Assembly (NCBI GenBank): GCA_030848705.1
Contig: CM061245.1
Span: 37,018,711 to 37,082,710 of the forward strand
DNA from: Heracleum sosnowskyi
Taxonomy: Eukaryota > Streptophyta > Magnoliopsida > Apiales > Apiaceae
Reading direction: 5' to 3'
Length of the DNA: 64,000 nucleotides
Shown here: positions 22,000 through 33,843 of the stretch, piece after piece
How the letters are laid out: each line of letters starts with the position of its first letter
How positions within the stretch are numbered: the stretch's first letter is position 1
Made by a program: the position numbers and the translations under genes
Notes under the pieces: model-generated
What the model was told of the DNA's origin: nothing
Databases searched by the model: none
The model's input: the letters and a program-made list of their open reading frames with translations, nothing else

Positions 22000-22496
22000 T
22001 GTTAGGCCGAATACACAATATATAATCAATATAGGTATGAGAATAACAATCAAGAACACTGTTTATGAACAATAAACTGGATTATATTAAATAACTCCTC
22101 TCTCAGTGATGTAAAATATCACAGAGAGGTGCTAGGTTACAAGAATAATGTATTCAGTATTCGCCTCCCTTTTAGGGTTAACCTATCTGTGTTTATATAG
22201 TACACATCTACATAGATTCAATCTCTAATTGATATTCCTACAAATTAGCTATACAATTTATGTCAATTTAGGATTGCTTCTGTCTTCTGTCCCGTTTCTT
22301 TAGCTATCTCAATATATCTTGCTTCTTTCCATCTTCAAGATATATTGCTTCTAGAATCTTCAATGTCAGCACCGACAGCTAAATAAACTCTCATCCCGTC
22401 AGACTTTATCAAACTCTGACTGGCTTCTAGCATAAACTCTGATGAGTACCTGTTGCTTAAACACTGATAAATAATCATCAGCAATTATATCTAACA
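22000..22496 (-). repeat. C 3' LTR
   Basis: 497 bp, TG...CA, next to the PPT complement (TCTCCCCGAACTTG, 22498-22511). It contains AAACTCTGA-type words at about 22413 and 22435 (plus-strand orientation). Confidence 0.95.
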
Positions 22497-22641
22497 ATCT
22501 CCCCGAACTTGTGCATAACAAAAATATACAAGTTAAAAGATAATTGATGATGTCAAAACATACAACAAATGCAGTGTTTATAACATAACAGAGTTTAACT
22601 TTTACTTAGAACAGAAAACTTTAAAAACTTACAGTCAGCCT

Positions 22642-25600
22642 TTACTTTATTTCTTCAATGTCAGGCACTGTTCTGAGATAATCAATGAGTAGTCTTCTTT
22701 CAGCCTTTTCTAGCTCATCTACCATGATTTTCTTCAATTCCTTTAATTCTGGATCACTCTCTCCAGTCTGGTAGATAGCAGCTCTCAGAGAATAGATGCT
22801 ATTCCTCCTCATCTCATTCCCTAGCCTGATAAAATAAGACTTGTCTGACTCCAAGTTAAATTCCAAAGCTTTAATTCCAAGTGCTGTATTGAATTTAGCA
22901 CTGTTCCTTTTCATCTCTACAAGCTTTCCATGAGCATCTCTGTACTTAGGAACATAAGCACTTGAAATTCTGGCTCCACACAAAACTTTAGACTTCATCA
23001 TTCTCTCTCTTAAAACTTGAGCAGCATTGTGAGTACTTTGATTTTTCACTCTTAGCAGATATAAAACATACTCCAGCTCTTCCCATAGTTTTAGATGAAT
23101 ATCATCTTCTCCAACTCTATAAACTCTTCCATCAGCCATAAAATATAACAGAAACTCCTTTTTGATTCCTCTGTGATAGATCATCTGAACAGACTCTAAC
23201 TTGTCAAGGTTTTCTTGAGTTACCCCAACACCAGATTCTGCAAGTGATGTATGATCTAAAGGACTGTTATTCACTATTTTCTCTCTATGTGAACCCAAGC
23301 CAGATCTATCATAAGATTCTTTTCCCATTACAGTTCTGCTTTGTAAAATGTTCACATTTCCTGGCTTCAGAGTTTCATCTTTAGATGATCTTCGAAAAGT
23401 ACCTTGGAGTTGTGGAGATATTAATTGAGTTTGTACAACTTGAGCAGTGTCAGAGGTTGTCACAACTTTAACAGAATCATCAACTTGAGCAACGTCAGTG
23501 GTTGATTTATTAGATCTTGATTCAACATGAGCCATGTCAGAGGTTGAATAAGCTTTCTTTGATAACTCAGGCTCTTCAATCAATTTGCCTTTTCCTTTGT
23601 CAGTGTTTGCTCCAGCAGGCCTCCTTGAGTATTGTAAACTCTGTTGAGAGTTCACATTCTCTTTAATAATAATTCCTTTTTCCTTTCTCCTAGGAGCCTT
23701 GGCAGCTTTTTGCTTGTAAGTTCCAACTTCAACTTTCTTTTTATGCTCTTCAGCAAGAATCTGTAATTCAGCATCAATGTCTTCAACTGTGGCTTCACCA
23801 CCATGTTCTTCCAAAAAGAGTTTAGCAGCAATCTCTTCACCAGTAATTGGATTAGCTGAAATAGCTAGATTTTTAAGTCTTGAAGAAGATTGAACACCAG
23901 AATTTACTCTTTCAGAGTTTGTCAGCTTAGCAGAGTTTGACCTAAGTCTCCCTTGCTCTTGAGAATTCTTTGACCTAAACTCTGAATCCTTGCTTCCACC
24001 ATCAGTTGTATCATCCCTCCGTCTCATAGTTTGAGTCCTTTTGCATTTGTCTTTGGGAACTCTCTCCCCCTTTTTGACATCATCAGGAATAAGCACTGAT
24101 GTCAGCAATTCCAAAGATGCAGCAATTGAATCAATCTTTGTAGACATTTCAGCTTGATTGCTTTCAACTTTGGTTAGCCTTTGCTTGATTTCTATTTGAT
24201 CCTTGATCATAGAGGAAACTTTAACTCTATCATTCCTCAAGGCCAATTCTTTAGCAGCAACATCATTACTCAATCCAATGACAGCTTTGTGAGTCTCATC
24301 AAAGCGATTGTGCAATGATTTGACTTGAACAATTGTAGCCTTAAAATGTGTCAACAACTCAGGATTTGAAATTTCCTTTGCAGATTGAGCAACAAAATCA
24401 GCAGTCCTTTGCTTTGAGAAAATACAATCAGCCCCTGACCAATTTGCATAATACATATCTCTATAATGAGCTTCAGTGGCAGTTTGATTTTCCTTGACAG
24501 TCTCAGAAGTAGGATCCCATAGAAAAGGTATGGATTCATCAGAGTCTGCATGATCAGAATTTACAAAAGTGTGATCATGACTATCAGAAACAACCCTGTC
24601 TTCAACAACATTTTCTACTAAGGGCTCTGCAGCTTCTTCAACTACATTCTCTGCAGTAACTTCAACATTTGACTGTGCAGCTTCATCAAGAGTTTGCTCT
24701 ACAACAGCTTCATTTTTCTCAGAGTTTACTTCCTCAGTAACTTTTTCTTCTTTATTCTCTGTTGTAGCTTCATTCATTTTCTCCACAGCAGCTTCAATAA
24801 TCTTCTCAGATGAGACAGATTTGGCTTTCTGATCAACCTCATCACCAACTTCAAGAACTTGATTGGTGACAGAGAGAATCTCTGTATGAGTTGCCATAGA
24901 CTCTTCAATTACCAGAGTGGCTTGATCAACTGCCACATCCTCAGTGTCACAAACACTGATTGCAGGATGTGCTTCAATATCCATGTCCAAAGGATCAACA
25001 AAATGATCAGCATCAGCATTTGCAGCATCATTGTCTTCAAAATCAGCATTTGCTCTGTCCTTTGTAGGCACAATATCTTCAATATTTACATCAGCCTCCT
25101 GAATTACAACATCAGGAGCTACATTCTGTTCAGGAACAGGAACAGCTTCATCTAACTCATCAAACAGATAGTCAGCTACCAGTCTTCTTCTTCTATGATG
25201 TAAAGTTTCAGAATCTTCTACATCATCAGACCTTGGTCTCTTTGCTCTACTCTTCTTAGATGTACCAACAGACTTTGGCACAGAAGAGTTTGACACCCCA
25301 ACCTCAGTAGCTGGCTTAACAGACTTTGCTGGTTTAACAGCCCTGTGTTTGACTCTGCCACTTTTCTGGATTGGTTATGATGTGGATGGAGGAATTTCAG
25401 TGTTTATAGGTTCTGGTTGTTGGTCTGCTTGGATAGAATCATCCAAAAACTGTTGTACTAATGCAGGCATGAAAAGATCACCTACATTACCCTTCTTAAC
25501 ATCCTTATTTATAAGATCAGAGAATATACGCTTATGTAACTTAAAACAAGGAATAACATCTTCATCAAGAATATCTACCCCATCAACACAAGCAGAAAAT

Positions 25601-26232
25601 AAAATCTGACAGAATCTAGCAAAGTAAACTACTCTCCTATTTTCAGTCATCTTTTCACCCATATTAATAAGAACTAGTCTACCAAAATCAAAATGAGTAC
25701 CATAGATAAGAGAATACCCAATTTGTAGACTTTTAGTGGGGATTGCATCCCAGTTGGTGCACTTCTTCCCGAACGTTCTTGTGATACAATCGAAGAAAAG
25801 ACTCCACTCTTTCCTAAAAAACGGTCGCTTCAATTGACCTATCTTTGTCAAAGATCCACCATATCCTATTTCCCTCATCATCCTTAGCAAATCAGCATCA
25901 CCAACAGCAATGGTGTAAGCAGAATGTTCATCAAAGCCCATCGCAACACGAACAGTACCAGGAGTAATAACATACTCTGTTTCCTGAAACTGAAAAACAA
26001 TGGATGGTGTTCCAGAATCACCACCATCATCATAGACACCAGTTTCCCAGAAGCTTTTGATTTGAAGCACAGAAAGCTTCTCTGGTTCTACAAGAGCACG
26101 CCCGATAGGAGATTGGGCAAGAAAGTTTTGCATCAAATGAAACGCCTCTGGTGCGTTCTCATTTACCAATGGAGTAGCATAGTTATTTGGAACAAATTCA
26201 AGCCCAGAAGATACAAAAGCAGTAGAAGCCAT
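22642..26232 (-). pseudogene. C ORF3, one in-frame stop
   Basis: I start at Met 26232 (MASTAFVSSGLEF) rather than the farther upstream Met, by alignment with E1. The N-domain has FLAQSPIGRAL, KRPFFRKEWSLFFDCITRTFG, NWDAIPTKSLQIGYSLIYG and FARFCQILFS. A single stop at 25375-25377 (after IPPSTS) interrupts the frame, which then continues open to 22642. Further parts: an NLS-like basic patch (KKSRAKRPR), a Glu/Val-rich acidic repeat region (about 25150-24590), a coiled coil (about 24330-24080), DDVKKGE over an internal purine tract, and a C-domain (about 23240-22642). About 1196 codons in all. Function unknown; no membrane segment seen. Confidence 0.88.
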
Positions 26233-27551
26233 TAGTACGATTAAGAAATAAACAGAGAATGGCTTTGAGAAAGATTGAGAGTGTTTGCAGTAAGAGTGTT
26301 TGTGAAAATGTATGTGTGACAGTGAAGTGTGAATTGGAGTAAGTTGTGAAAAGTTCAAATGATTTTGTGTATTGTATATTAATACAAAAGAAAGAATTAA
26401 AAACTGAACAGTTTCTAATCAATACACACAACTGTCTTACTCCGTGAATCGTGTGAGTGGGACACGTGGCACACATGCAATGACTGACAGCAGTAATTGA
26501 CAGTTTCCAATGCGCATGCGCAGTAAAAATAGCAATAATTACAGCCTTTTACACTTTCCTAGACACTCAACCTCTCTCCTCTGTTAAATACACTTTTGAA
26601 CAATTGTCCAATCATGCTCTTTTGAATTTTCAAAACAAATGTCTTTTCTCAAAATCATAATATGTCTGAAACAAAGAAATTTATTTTAATCATCAGAGAT
26701 TAAAATTAAATTACCTCGGCGTAGAGTACACAATTCATCAGTGTTTACCAATCCTCCTCCTTTATTCATGAACTCTTTTCTCAAAATGCACAGTTGTGAA
26801 TATTTGTGTGTGTATAGCAGATTTTACTGAATATAAATATTTAGAACATCTCAAAGTGCATAAAATCCACAAAATAAATCAGTAAAAACTGGTTGCCCAA
26901 ACTCTCATGTATAGAACAAAATTTGATATCATCTAAACTTTGTACTTATAAATTTATTATTTTCACCCCCTTCGATTTTTTTTTCCAGTAATCAGTGGTT
27001 GGCACTAGTCACCAAAAATCAAAAATTTTAGCCCTTATTTCATACAATAAGTTCCTGGGTCGTCCTAGGCACAACATGATCTCAAAGGAATTTGTGCTTA
27101 TTTTTGCATCTTTTGATATGAGGGTGAAATATTAGCAACTAATTATCAGAGTTTAGACTTTCATCAGTTAACACTATTAATTTATGAGAGAAAGTGCAAA
27201 CAGCTAATACAAACTCAGTGTATAGGATCAATAAACTAAGAGATGCTATAAATATAGAAACAGTATCATGCTGTGTAAAATTTCTGCACACATTTGAGAT
27301 CAGAATTTATATCACTCAGAAGGATTCATGATTACTTACTGAAAATCATGCTTCATACAATTTTCTTCATCGGTCAATATGTTTCAGACAAAATCACAAT
27401 CAGAGTTTAACATCAGAGTTTAGCATCAGAGTATAACTGACAGAGTATGACTAACAGAGTTTGACAAACTGGTATGAATGACAGTTAACATATGCAAAGA
27501 ATCATGAGCAGCAAATCACAGAAGTATAGATTTTGAGTCTAACCAGTATCT
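26233..27551 (-). other. C spacer between pol and ORF3
   Basis: About 1.3 kb with no gene, longer than the 0.5-kb spacers of E1, B and D. Bases 27147-27470 contain a dense run of the word TCAGAGTTT (plus strand), including an array of about 15-bp spacing at 27402-27465. The short open readings here are not conserved in the other elements. Confidence 0.6.
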
Positions 27552-28055
27552 CTAGTCAAAACCAGAGACCATTCCAAGTTCATTTACCAATCTTGTAAAG
27601 GTAGCTTCACTCAAAGGCTTGATGAAGATATCTGCAAGCTGTTGGTCTGTAGACACAAAATGAAGCTCAACGTTTCCTTCTTCCACATGTTCCCTGATAA
27701 AATGATACCTTATGCTGATGTGCTTGGTCATGGAATGCTGTACTGGATTACCTGTCATAACAATAGCACTTTGATTATCACAGAAAATAGGTATTTTAGA
27801 GTACCTTAATCCATAATCCAGCAACTGATTTTTCATCCACAAAATCTGTGCACAATAGCTACCAGCAGCAATATACTCTGCTTCTGCTGTGGATGTGGAA
27901 ATTGATTTCTGTTTCTTGCTGTACCAAGAAACTAATCTGTCACCTAAAAATTGACAGTTTCCACTTGTACTTTTTCTGTCTATCTTACAGCCTGCAAAAT
28001 CTGCATCAGAGTAACCAATTAATTTAAACTCTGACTCTAGGGTACCACAAACCAA
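27552..28055 (-). pseudogene. C RNase H
   Basis: Contains LIGYSDADFAGCKIDRKST, STAEAEYIAAGSYCAQILW, DNQSAIVMTGNPVQHSMTKH and DIFIKPL, so all RNase H acidic residues are present. It is out of frame with the RT upstream because of a small deletion near 28040, within the PRES motif where RT joins RNase H. It ends SELGM-like with a stop at 27552. Confidence 0.9.
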
Positions 28056-28983
28056 GGGTTATGGTTCCTTTGAGATATTTGAAAATTCTCTTCACAGCTG
28101 TTAGATGAGGCTCTCTGGGATCTGCTTGAAATCTTGCACAAAGACATGTTGCATACATGATGTCTGGTCTACTTGCAGTTAGATAAAGAAGAGACCCTAT
28201 CATCCCTCTGTAGATTGTCATATCTACTGAAGCTCCTGTGTCTTTGTCTAGCTTTGTTGCAGTTGTCATAGGAGTTGGTGTAGATGAACTATCAAGCATA
28301 CCAAATTTCTTGAGAAGATTTCTGGTATATTTTGCTTGATTGATAAAAATCCCATCATCTGTTTGATTTACTTGTAAGCCTAGAAAATAACTAAGCTCTC
28401 CCATCATGCTCATTTGATATCTTGACTGTATTAGCTTTGCAAACTTCTTACAGAGTTTATCATTAGTAGACCCAAAAATTATGTCATCCACATAGATTTG
28501 AACTAACAGCAGATCATTACCAATGTTGAAATAAAACAAGGTTTTATCAATTGTACCTCTTGTGAACCCACTTTCTAAAAGAAATTGAGCCAGAGTTTCA
28601 TACCATGCTCTAGGTGCCTGCTTTAGTCCATATAATGCTTTGTCAAGCATGTAGACATAATCTGGATGTTTGGGATCCACAAATCCAGGTGGTTGTTCAA
28701 CAAAGACTTCTTCTTCAAGTTTCCCATTTAGAAAAGCACTTTTCACATCCATCTGAAAGACTTTAAACTTCTTGTGAGCAGCATAGGCCAGAAAAATCCT
28801 TATTGCCTCCAATCTCGCAACTGGAGCAAAAGTTTCATCATAGTCAATTCCTTCCTGCTGTGAATAGCCTTTAGCCACAAGTGTAGCCTTATTCCTTGTA
28901 ATCACTCCATCACTGTCTGTTTTGTTTCTGAAAACCCACTTTGTACCAACAATAGATCTGTTTTTAGGTCTTGGTACAAGAGT
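28024..28983 (-). pseudogene. C reverse transcriptase
   Basis: In frame with the upstream integrase but separated from it by the TGA at 28984-28986, which replaces the Trp of the VWKLVPRP motif. It contains TRNKATLVAKGYSQQEGIDYDETFAPV, QMDVKSAFLNG, ALYGLKQAPRAWYETL and the catalytic YVDDIIFGS (about 28478-28504). It ends in a short frameshift tail (WYPRVRV). Confidence 0.92.
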
Positions 28984-30867
28984 TCATACTTCATTTCTTT
29001 CAAATTCATTTAACTCTTCCTGCATAGCTGTTATCCAGTTAGCATCTTGAAGAGCTTCTTCCACTTTCTTGGGCTCAGTTTGAGATAAGAATGCATGAAA
29101 CAGACATTCATTAGTTGTAGCACTTCTAGTTCTTACACTAGCTTTTGGATCTCCAATTATCAAGTCAGGTGTGTGAGCTTGTGTCCACCTTCTTGCTGTA
29201 GGTAATTGGCTTCTATTAACATTAGATCCTCCCCCTTGATCCATGCTTTCCTGATTTTCTTCTTGACCATTTGCATTCTCTGAGACTCCCCCTGAATTGG
29301 ACTGTTCAGTATTTGAACTTCCAGAGTTTAACCCAGAGTTTCTATTTGATTCTTCAGCTGACTCACTTTCAGAATTTGAGTCATTATCTTGAGAAGTTTC
29401 TGAAGTATCTTCACGCTCCCCCTCAACTGGTTCTCTATTTTGTTCTGTCAGAGAAACTTCCTCAGTGTTTACCAGTAGAGGTTCAGAGTATGCTTCGTCA
29501 GAGTTTGTTGGATTTGTTTCATCAGAGTTTAGATCTTCATTTTCAAAGCGAAGTTGATCATGATATTCTACATCTTCTATTCCAGTTATTTTCTTGTCAT
29601 CAAATGACACATGTATAGATTCCATGATCACTTTAGTTCTCAGATTGTAGACTCTGAATGCTTTAGTTGACAGTGGGTATCCAACAAAAATTCCTTCATC
29701 AGCTTTTAAGTCAAACTTTGTCAACTGTTCAGGATGAGTTTTCAACACAAAGCACTTGCATCCAAAAATATGAAAATATTTCAAATTTGGCTTCTTATTC
29801 TTCACCATCTCATATGGTGTTTTCCCATGCCTCTTGATCAGTGTAGCATTTTGAGTAAAACAGGCTGTTTGAACAGCTTCTGCCCAGAAATAAGTTGGCA
29901 ATTTTGCTTCTTCAAGCATTGTTCTGGCAGCTTCGATTAAGGTTCTGTTCTTTCTTTCAACTACACTATTTTGTTGTGGAGTCCCTGGTGCAGAAAATTC
30001 TTGCTTCACTCCTCTTTCTTTGCAAAATTCTTCCATTATTGCATTTCTGAATTCAGTACCATTATCACTCCTGATAACTTTCATTTTATACTGTGATCCT
30101 TTGTCTAGTAGCTTTACATGATCCATCAGAGTTAAAGCAGTTTCATCCTTCTTTGCTAAGAAATACACCCAAGTGTACCTAGTGTACTCATCAACTATGA
30201 CTAGAGCATATTTCTTTCTGCCAAGAGACATTATATTGACTGGACCAAAAAGATCAACATGAAGAAGATGATAAGGTTCCACAATTGAAGATTCAGACTT
30301 ACTCTTGAAAGATGACTTCCTTTGCTTGGCCTTCTGACAAGAATCACACAGACCATCTAAGCTGAGTATTGACTTTGGAAGTCCCCTTACAAGATCTTTT
30401 CTAATTAACTCATTAATGTTGTTCAAATTTAGATGAGAGAGCTTCTTATGCCATTTCCAACTCTCTTCATTTGACATTTTTGCAGACAGACACACAGCTT
30501 TTCCTTCAGAGTTTGTTACCAAACTTGCTTCATAGATGTTGTTACGTCTGTGTCCAACTAGAACAACTTTCCCTGTAGATTTGCTGATAACCTCACAGTA
30601 TTCAGGTTGAAAATCTACATGATAACCTCTGTCACAGATTTGACTCACAGAAAGCAAGTCATGCTTGAGTCCTGGGACTAGAGCTACATTTGTGATGATG
30701 ACACTTCCAAGATTGATATTGCCATATCCCATAGTACGTCCTATGTTGCCATCTCCATAGGAAACTTTTGGGCCAGCCTTCTCCTCATAATCTGATAGCA
30801 GGGCTTTATTTCCAGTCATGTGTCCTGAACATCTACTGTCCAAGACTAGGGTACTTTCCCTTATGCC
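28984..30867 (-). pseudogene. C protease and integrase
   Basis: Protease motif LVLDSRCSGHMTGN at the start (DSG has become DSR, which probably weakens the active site). Pre-integrase is WHKKLSHLNLNNI with GLCDSCQKAK. The integrase core has Asp in HVDLFGPVN, Asp in IRSDNGTEF and Glu in PQQNSVVERKNRTLIEA. An acidic Asn/Ser/Glu spacer follows (about 29530-29230). The first ATG is downstream of the protease Asp, so Pol needs an upstream start; the candidate splice acceptor at 30868 joins it in frame to gag. Confidence 0.9.
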
Positions 30868-31978
30868 CTGCAATCAAAAACAATTACAAAGAGTTAGATT
30901 TAAGGATCCAGACTTGCTTGGATCCTTTGGCTTTCTTAATATAGTTAGCTTTTGCAGCGGAATTATCATCAACAGAGTTTAAGCTAACAGTATCAGACTT
31001 TACACTTGCAGAGTTTGCTCTAACCCATTTCAAGTTGGGCTTCAACTCATAATAATTGTGATAAATAGCATGATAACTCTTGCAAGTATAAATGGAATGC
31101 CAAGTGCTCCCACAGTGAGTGCATAAAGTTTGTGGTCTAACCCTAACATTATCATTCTTCACTCCAGACATGGAGGGTAAAGAATTAATATCTTTGTTTT
31201 TCGTGCAGAAACTTGCAAGATGGTTAGTACTACCACAACTATGACATGTCTTTCTAGGAGCATCAGAATTAGGCAGATAATCATTTCTTTTATTAATGCC
31301 TACTTTTCCATTCCTATTTTTCTTAGACACTTTCTGTTTGTTAACAGACTTTACCACTTTGAGTTTATGTTTGAATTGTTTTTCTGTCATCAAACCAACA
31401 TTAACCTGTTGATTACAGATTTTTACTGGATCTTTAACAGCTTCTATTTCAATCTAATTTTCTGTTATTAAACCAACATTAACCTGTTTTTCACAAGTTT
31501 CAACTGGCTCCATAACAGCTTCTTTTACAACTATAGATTTTAGCTTACTGGATTCAGGAATAAATTTCACAGGTTTAAGTTGTGGTTTAACTTTAACTTT
31601 ATCTTTAAACCTAAGTTCATCTTCCTCACAGTAACCTAACCCAACTGTATCTGTTTGAAAAACTTGATGTGTATCTTTTCCAGAATTAGTCCAGGTTTTA
31701 ATCACTTTTCTCTCTTTTTCCAAATCAGATTCTAGTTGTCTAAACCTCTTTAACAACTCTTGTTCAACATAAACAGCATCATCTCTTTCCTTTTGAACTT
31801 GTTGCATGTTAACAAGCTCTTCTTCAAGAAATTTATTTCTATCTTTAAGCTTAAGATTCTCAGATTTAATTCTCTCATTTTCTAAAGTCTGATCTCTATA
31901 ACTAACATGTATGCTTTTAAGATAAACTCTCAATTCAGATATATTATCAATATCATAAGCATAAGTTGTTAGGGGTAC
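30868..31978 (-). other. Candidate gag-pol intron of C
   Basis: The donor AATAAG|GTACCC starts the intron at 31978, immediately after a gag codon boundary. The acceptor TTTTTGATTGCAG|GGC ends it at 30868, again on a codon boundary, with CTAAC-like and U-rich sequence upstream. Its length is 1111 nt, not a multiple of three, so splicing moves gag into the pol frame. The retained form encodes a coiled coil and two more zinc knuckles but has a stop at 31454. The same boundaries are missing precisely from E1. Splicing is inferred, not shown. Confidence 0.7.
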
Positions 31979-33217
31979 CTTATTCTTAGATGTTTCAGAT
32001 TCATCTTCAACAGTTGCCATGAGAGCATAGCTGACATTTTCATCAGAATCTGAAGTGTCTGCCCAGTCTTTTCCTTTAGTGATGAGTGCTTTCTCAGATT
32101 TTCCTTTCTTGCACTCTGGAGCATAATGACCCATCTCTTTACACTTGTAGCACTGGATCTCAGACTTGTCTTTCTTTCCAGACTTGGTATCCCTTCCTTC
32201 AAACTTTCTGTAACTCTTTCTTTCAGAGTTTGAATCTTTCCTTGAGAATCTTTTTCCTTTCTTGAAGTTCTTGAAACCCATATTTTTGAAAGTCTTCACC
32301 ATCAAAGCAGCCATTTGCATCATTTGTTCTTCATCATCCTCAGATTCAGAAGAGGCATCAGTGTTTGAGTCATCATCAGAGTTTGATGACTCATTCTCAG
32401 AGTTTATGACCAAAGCTTTTCCTTTAGCTTTCTTCTTTGATGTTTCTTTCTTTATGAGTTTTTCTTCAACCTTGAGAGCAACAGATTTTGTCTTCTTACT
32501 AGTTCTTCTATTCCTTTGTTCTATCTCCAGTTCATGAGTTTGAAACAACCCATAGATTTCATCAAGCTCTGTATCTGCAAGCTCATAATTATCTCTTATT
32601 GTTGTTGTCTTTAAGTCCCATCTTTCAGGTAGATATAAAAGAAACTTGAGATTAGACTCTTCAAGATCATATTCTTTATCAACCAGAGATAAATCATTCA
32701 ACAGTTTACAGAATCTGTCATATGTTTCAGTCAAAGTTTCACCAGATCTTGAGTCAAAGTGCTCATACTCTTGTGTCAGTATGGTCTTTCTGTTCTTCTT
32801 TATAGCACTAGTTCCTTGGCATCTGACTTCTAAAGCATCCCAAATTTCTTTGGCAGTTTTGCAACCAATAACTCTGTTAGACATAACATTATCTAAGGCA
32901 CTGTGTAGAAGATGTCTAACCTTTGCATCCTTTGCAATCGATGAGATGTCTTCAGGAGTCAAATCTTTCTTTTCCTTTGGAATAAGCTTTTGCTCTTCAC
33001 CAGCAACAACAGTAGACAGTTTAGTTGGTTTATGAGGACCATTATAAATTATATCAAGATATTCTGGATCTGTGGCTTCCAGAAACATGGTCATCTTCAC
33101 CTTCCATATTGGATATTCTGCTGGTTTGAGAATTGGAACCCTGATAGTCTCATATCGACTCACAGAAGTAGGTTAAACCTTTTCAGGAGCTGCACCGGCT
33201 GGAATTTGTTCAGTCAT
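30884..33217 (-). pseudogene. C gag (long, unspliced form)
   Basis: The likely ATG is at 33217 (MTEQIPAGAAPEKV), followed by TAA at codon 15 (33173-33175); the frame then stays open to 31454. Gag motifs: EYPIWKVKMTMFLEA, AKEIWDALEVRCQG, YDRFCKLLNDL, LPERWD, and zinc knuckle CYKCKEMGHYAPEC (32111-32152). Beyond the candidate donor are a coiled coil (about 31930-31690) and, after the stop at 31454, two CX2CX4HX4C-type motifs (CHSCGSTNHLASFC and CTHCGSTWHSIYTC) in the same frame down to 30884. Confidence 0.88.
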
Positions 33218-33265
33218 GATTATACTTGTGTTTGAATCGTAAAACTGTATATATTAAACAGCCTT

Positions 33266-33278
33266 GACTCTGATACCA
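33266..33278 (-). other. C primer-binding site
   Basis: The complement reads TGGTATCAGAGTC, initiator-Met tRNA type, two bases from the 5' LTR of C. Confidence 0.88.
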
Positions 33279-33280
33279 AT

Positions 33281-33777
33281 TGTTAGGCCGAATACACAAT
33301 ATATAATCAATATAGGTATGAGAATAACAATCAAGAACACTGTTTATGAACAATAAACTGGATTATATTAAATAACTCCTCTCTCAGTGATGTAAAATAT
33401 CACAGAGAGCTGCTAGGTTACAAGAATCATGTATTCAGTATTCACCTCCCTTTTAGGGTTAACCTATCTGTGTTTATATAGTACACAACTACATAGATTC
33501 AATCTCTAATTGATATTCCTACAAATTAGCTATACAATTTATGTCAATTTAGGATTGCTTTTGTCTTCTGTCCCGTTTCTTTAGCTATCTCAATATATCT
33601 TGCTTCTTTCCATCTTCAAGATATATTGCTTCTAGAATCTTCAATGTCAGCACCGACAGCTAAATAAACTCTCATCCCGTCAGACTTTATCAAACTCTGA
33701 CTGGCTTCTAGCATAAACTCTGATGAGTACCTGTTGCTTAAACACTGATAAATAATCATCAGCAATTATATCTAACA
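33281..33777 (-). repeat. C 5' LTR
   Basis: 497 bp, starts TGTTAGG and ends CTAACA in plus-strand view. A TATATAA box on its own strand is the complement of 33474-33480 (22193-22199 in the other copy). Confidence 0.95.
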
Positions 33778-33782
33778 CTGTT

Positions 33783-33843
33783 TTATTACCATCAAGCCCT
33801 GAATTTATGTCTGATTCTCAACCAGGCATAAATTGGGGGAGAT
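33783..33843 (+). other. B 3' end and polypurine tract, right of element C
   Basis: This continues B after the CTGTT duplication (33778-33782). It ends in AAATTGGGGGAGAT directly against the right LTR, which is the plus-strand priming tract. Confidence 0.85.

Larger units (their letters stand above)
22000..33777 (-). mobile_element. C: young SIRE-type copia element, TSD CTGTT
   Basis: 11.8 kb, minus strand, LTRs 22000-22496 and 33281-33777 (497 bp each, five substitutions by eye, about 1%). CTGTT flanks it at 21995-21999 and 33778-33782. The order on its own strand is LTR, PBS, gag with a candidate intron, pol, spacer, ORF3, PPT, LTR. Despite its youth it has an early stop in gag (33173-33175), a TGA in pol (28984-28986), a frameshift near 28040 and a stop in ORF3 (25375-25377). 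It inserted into the 3' untranslated part of B. Confidence 0.95.

Noticed and set aside
25375..25377. Programmed stop read-through in C ORF3
   Set aside because: E1, B and D have no stop at the equivalent place as far as I can align, and C has other lesions, so a plain nonsense mutation is simpler.
27402..27465. Regularly spaced TCAGAGTTT copies as a CRISPR-like array
   Set aside because: Units are short and imprecise, lie in a plant retrotransposon spacer and the word recurs all over element C; no cas genes.
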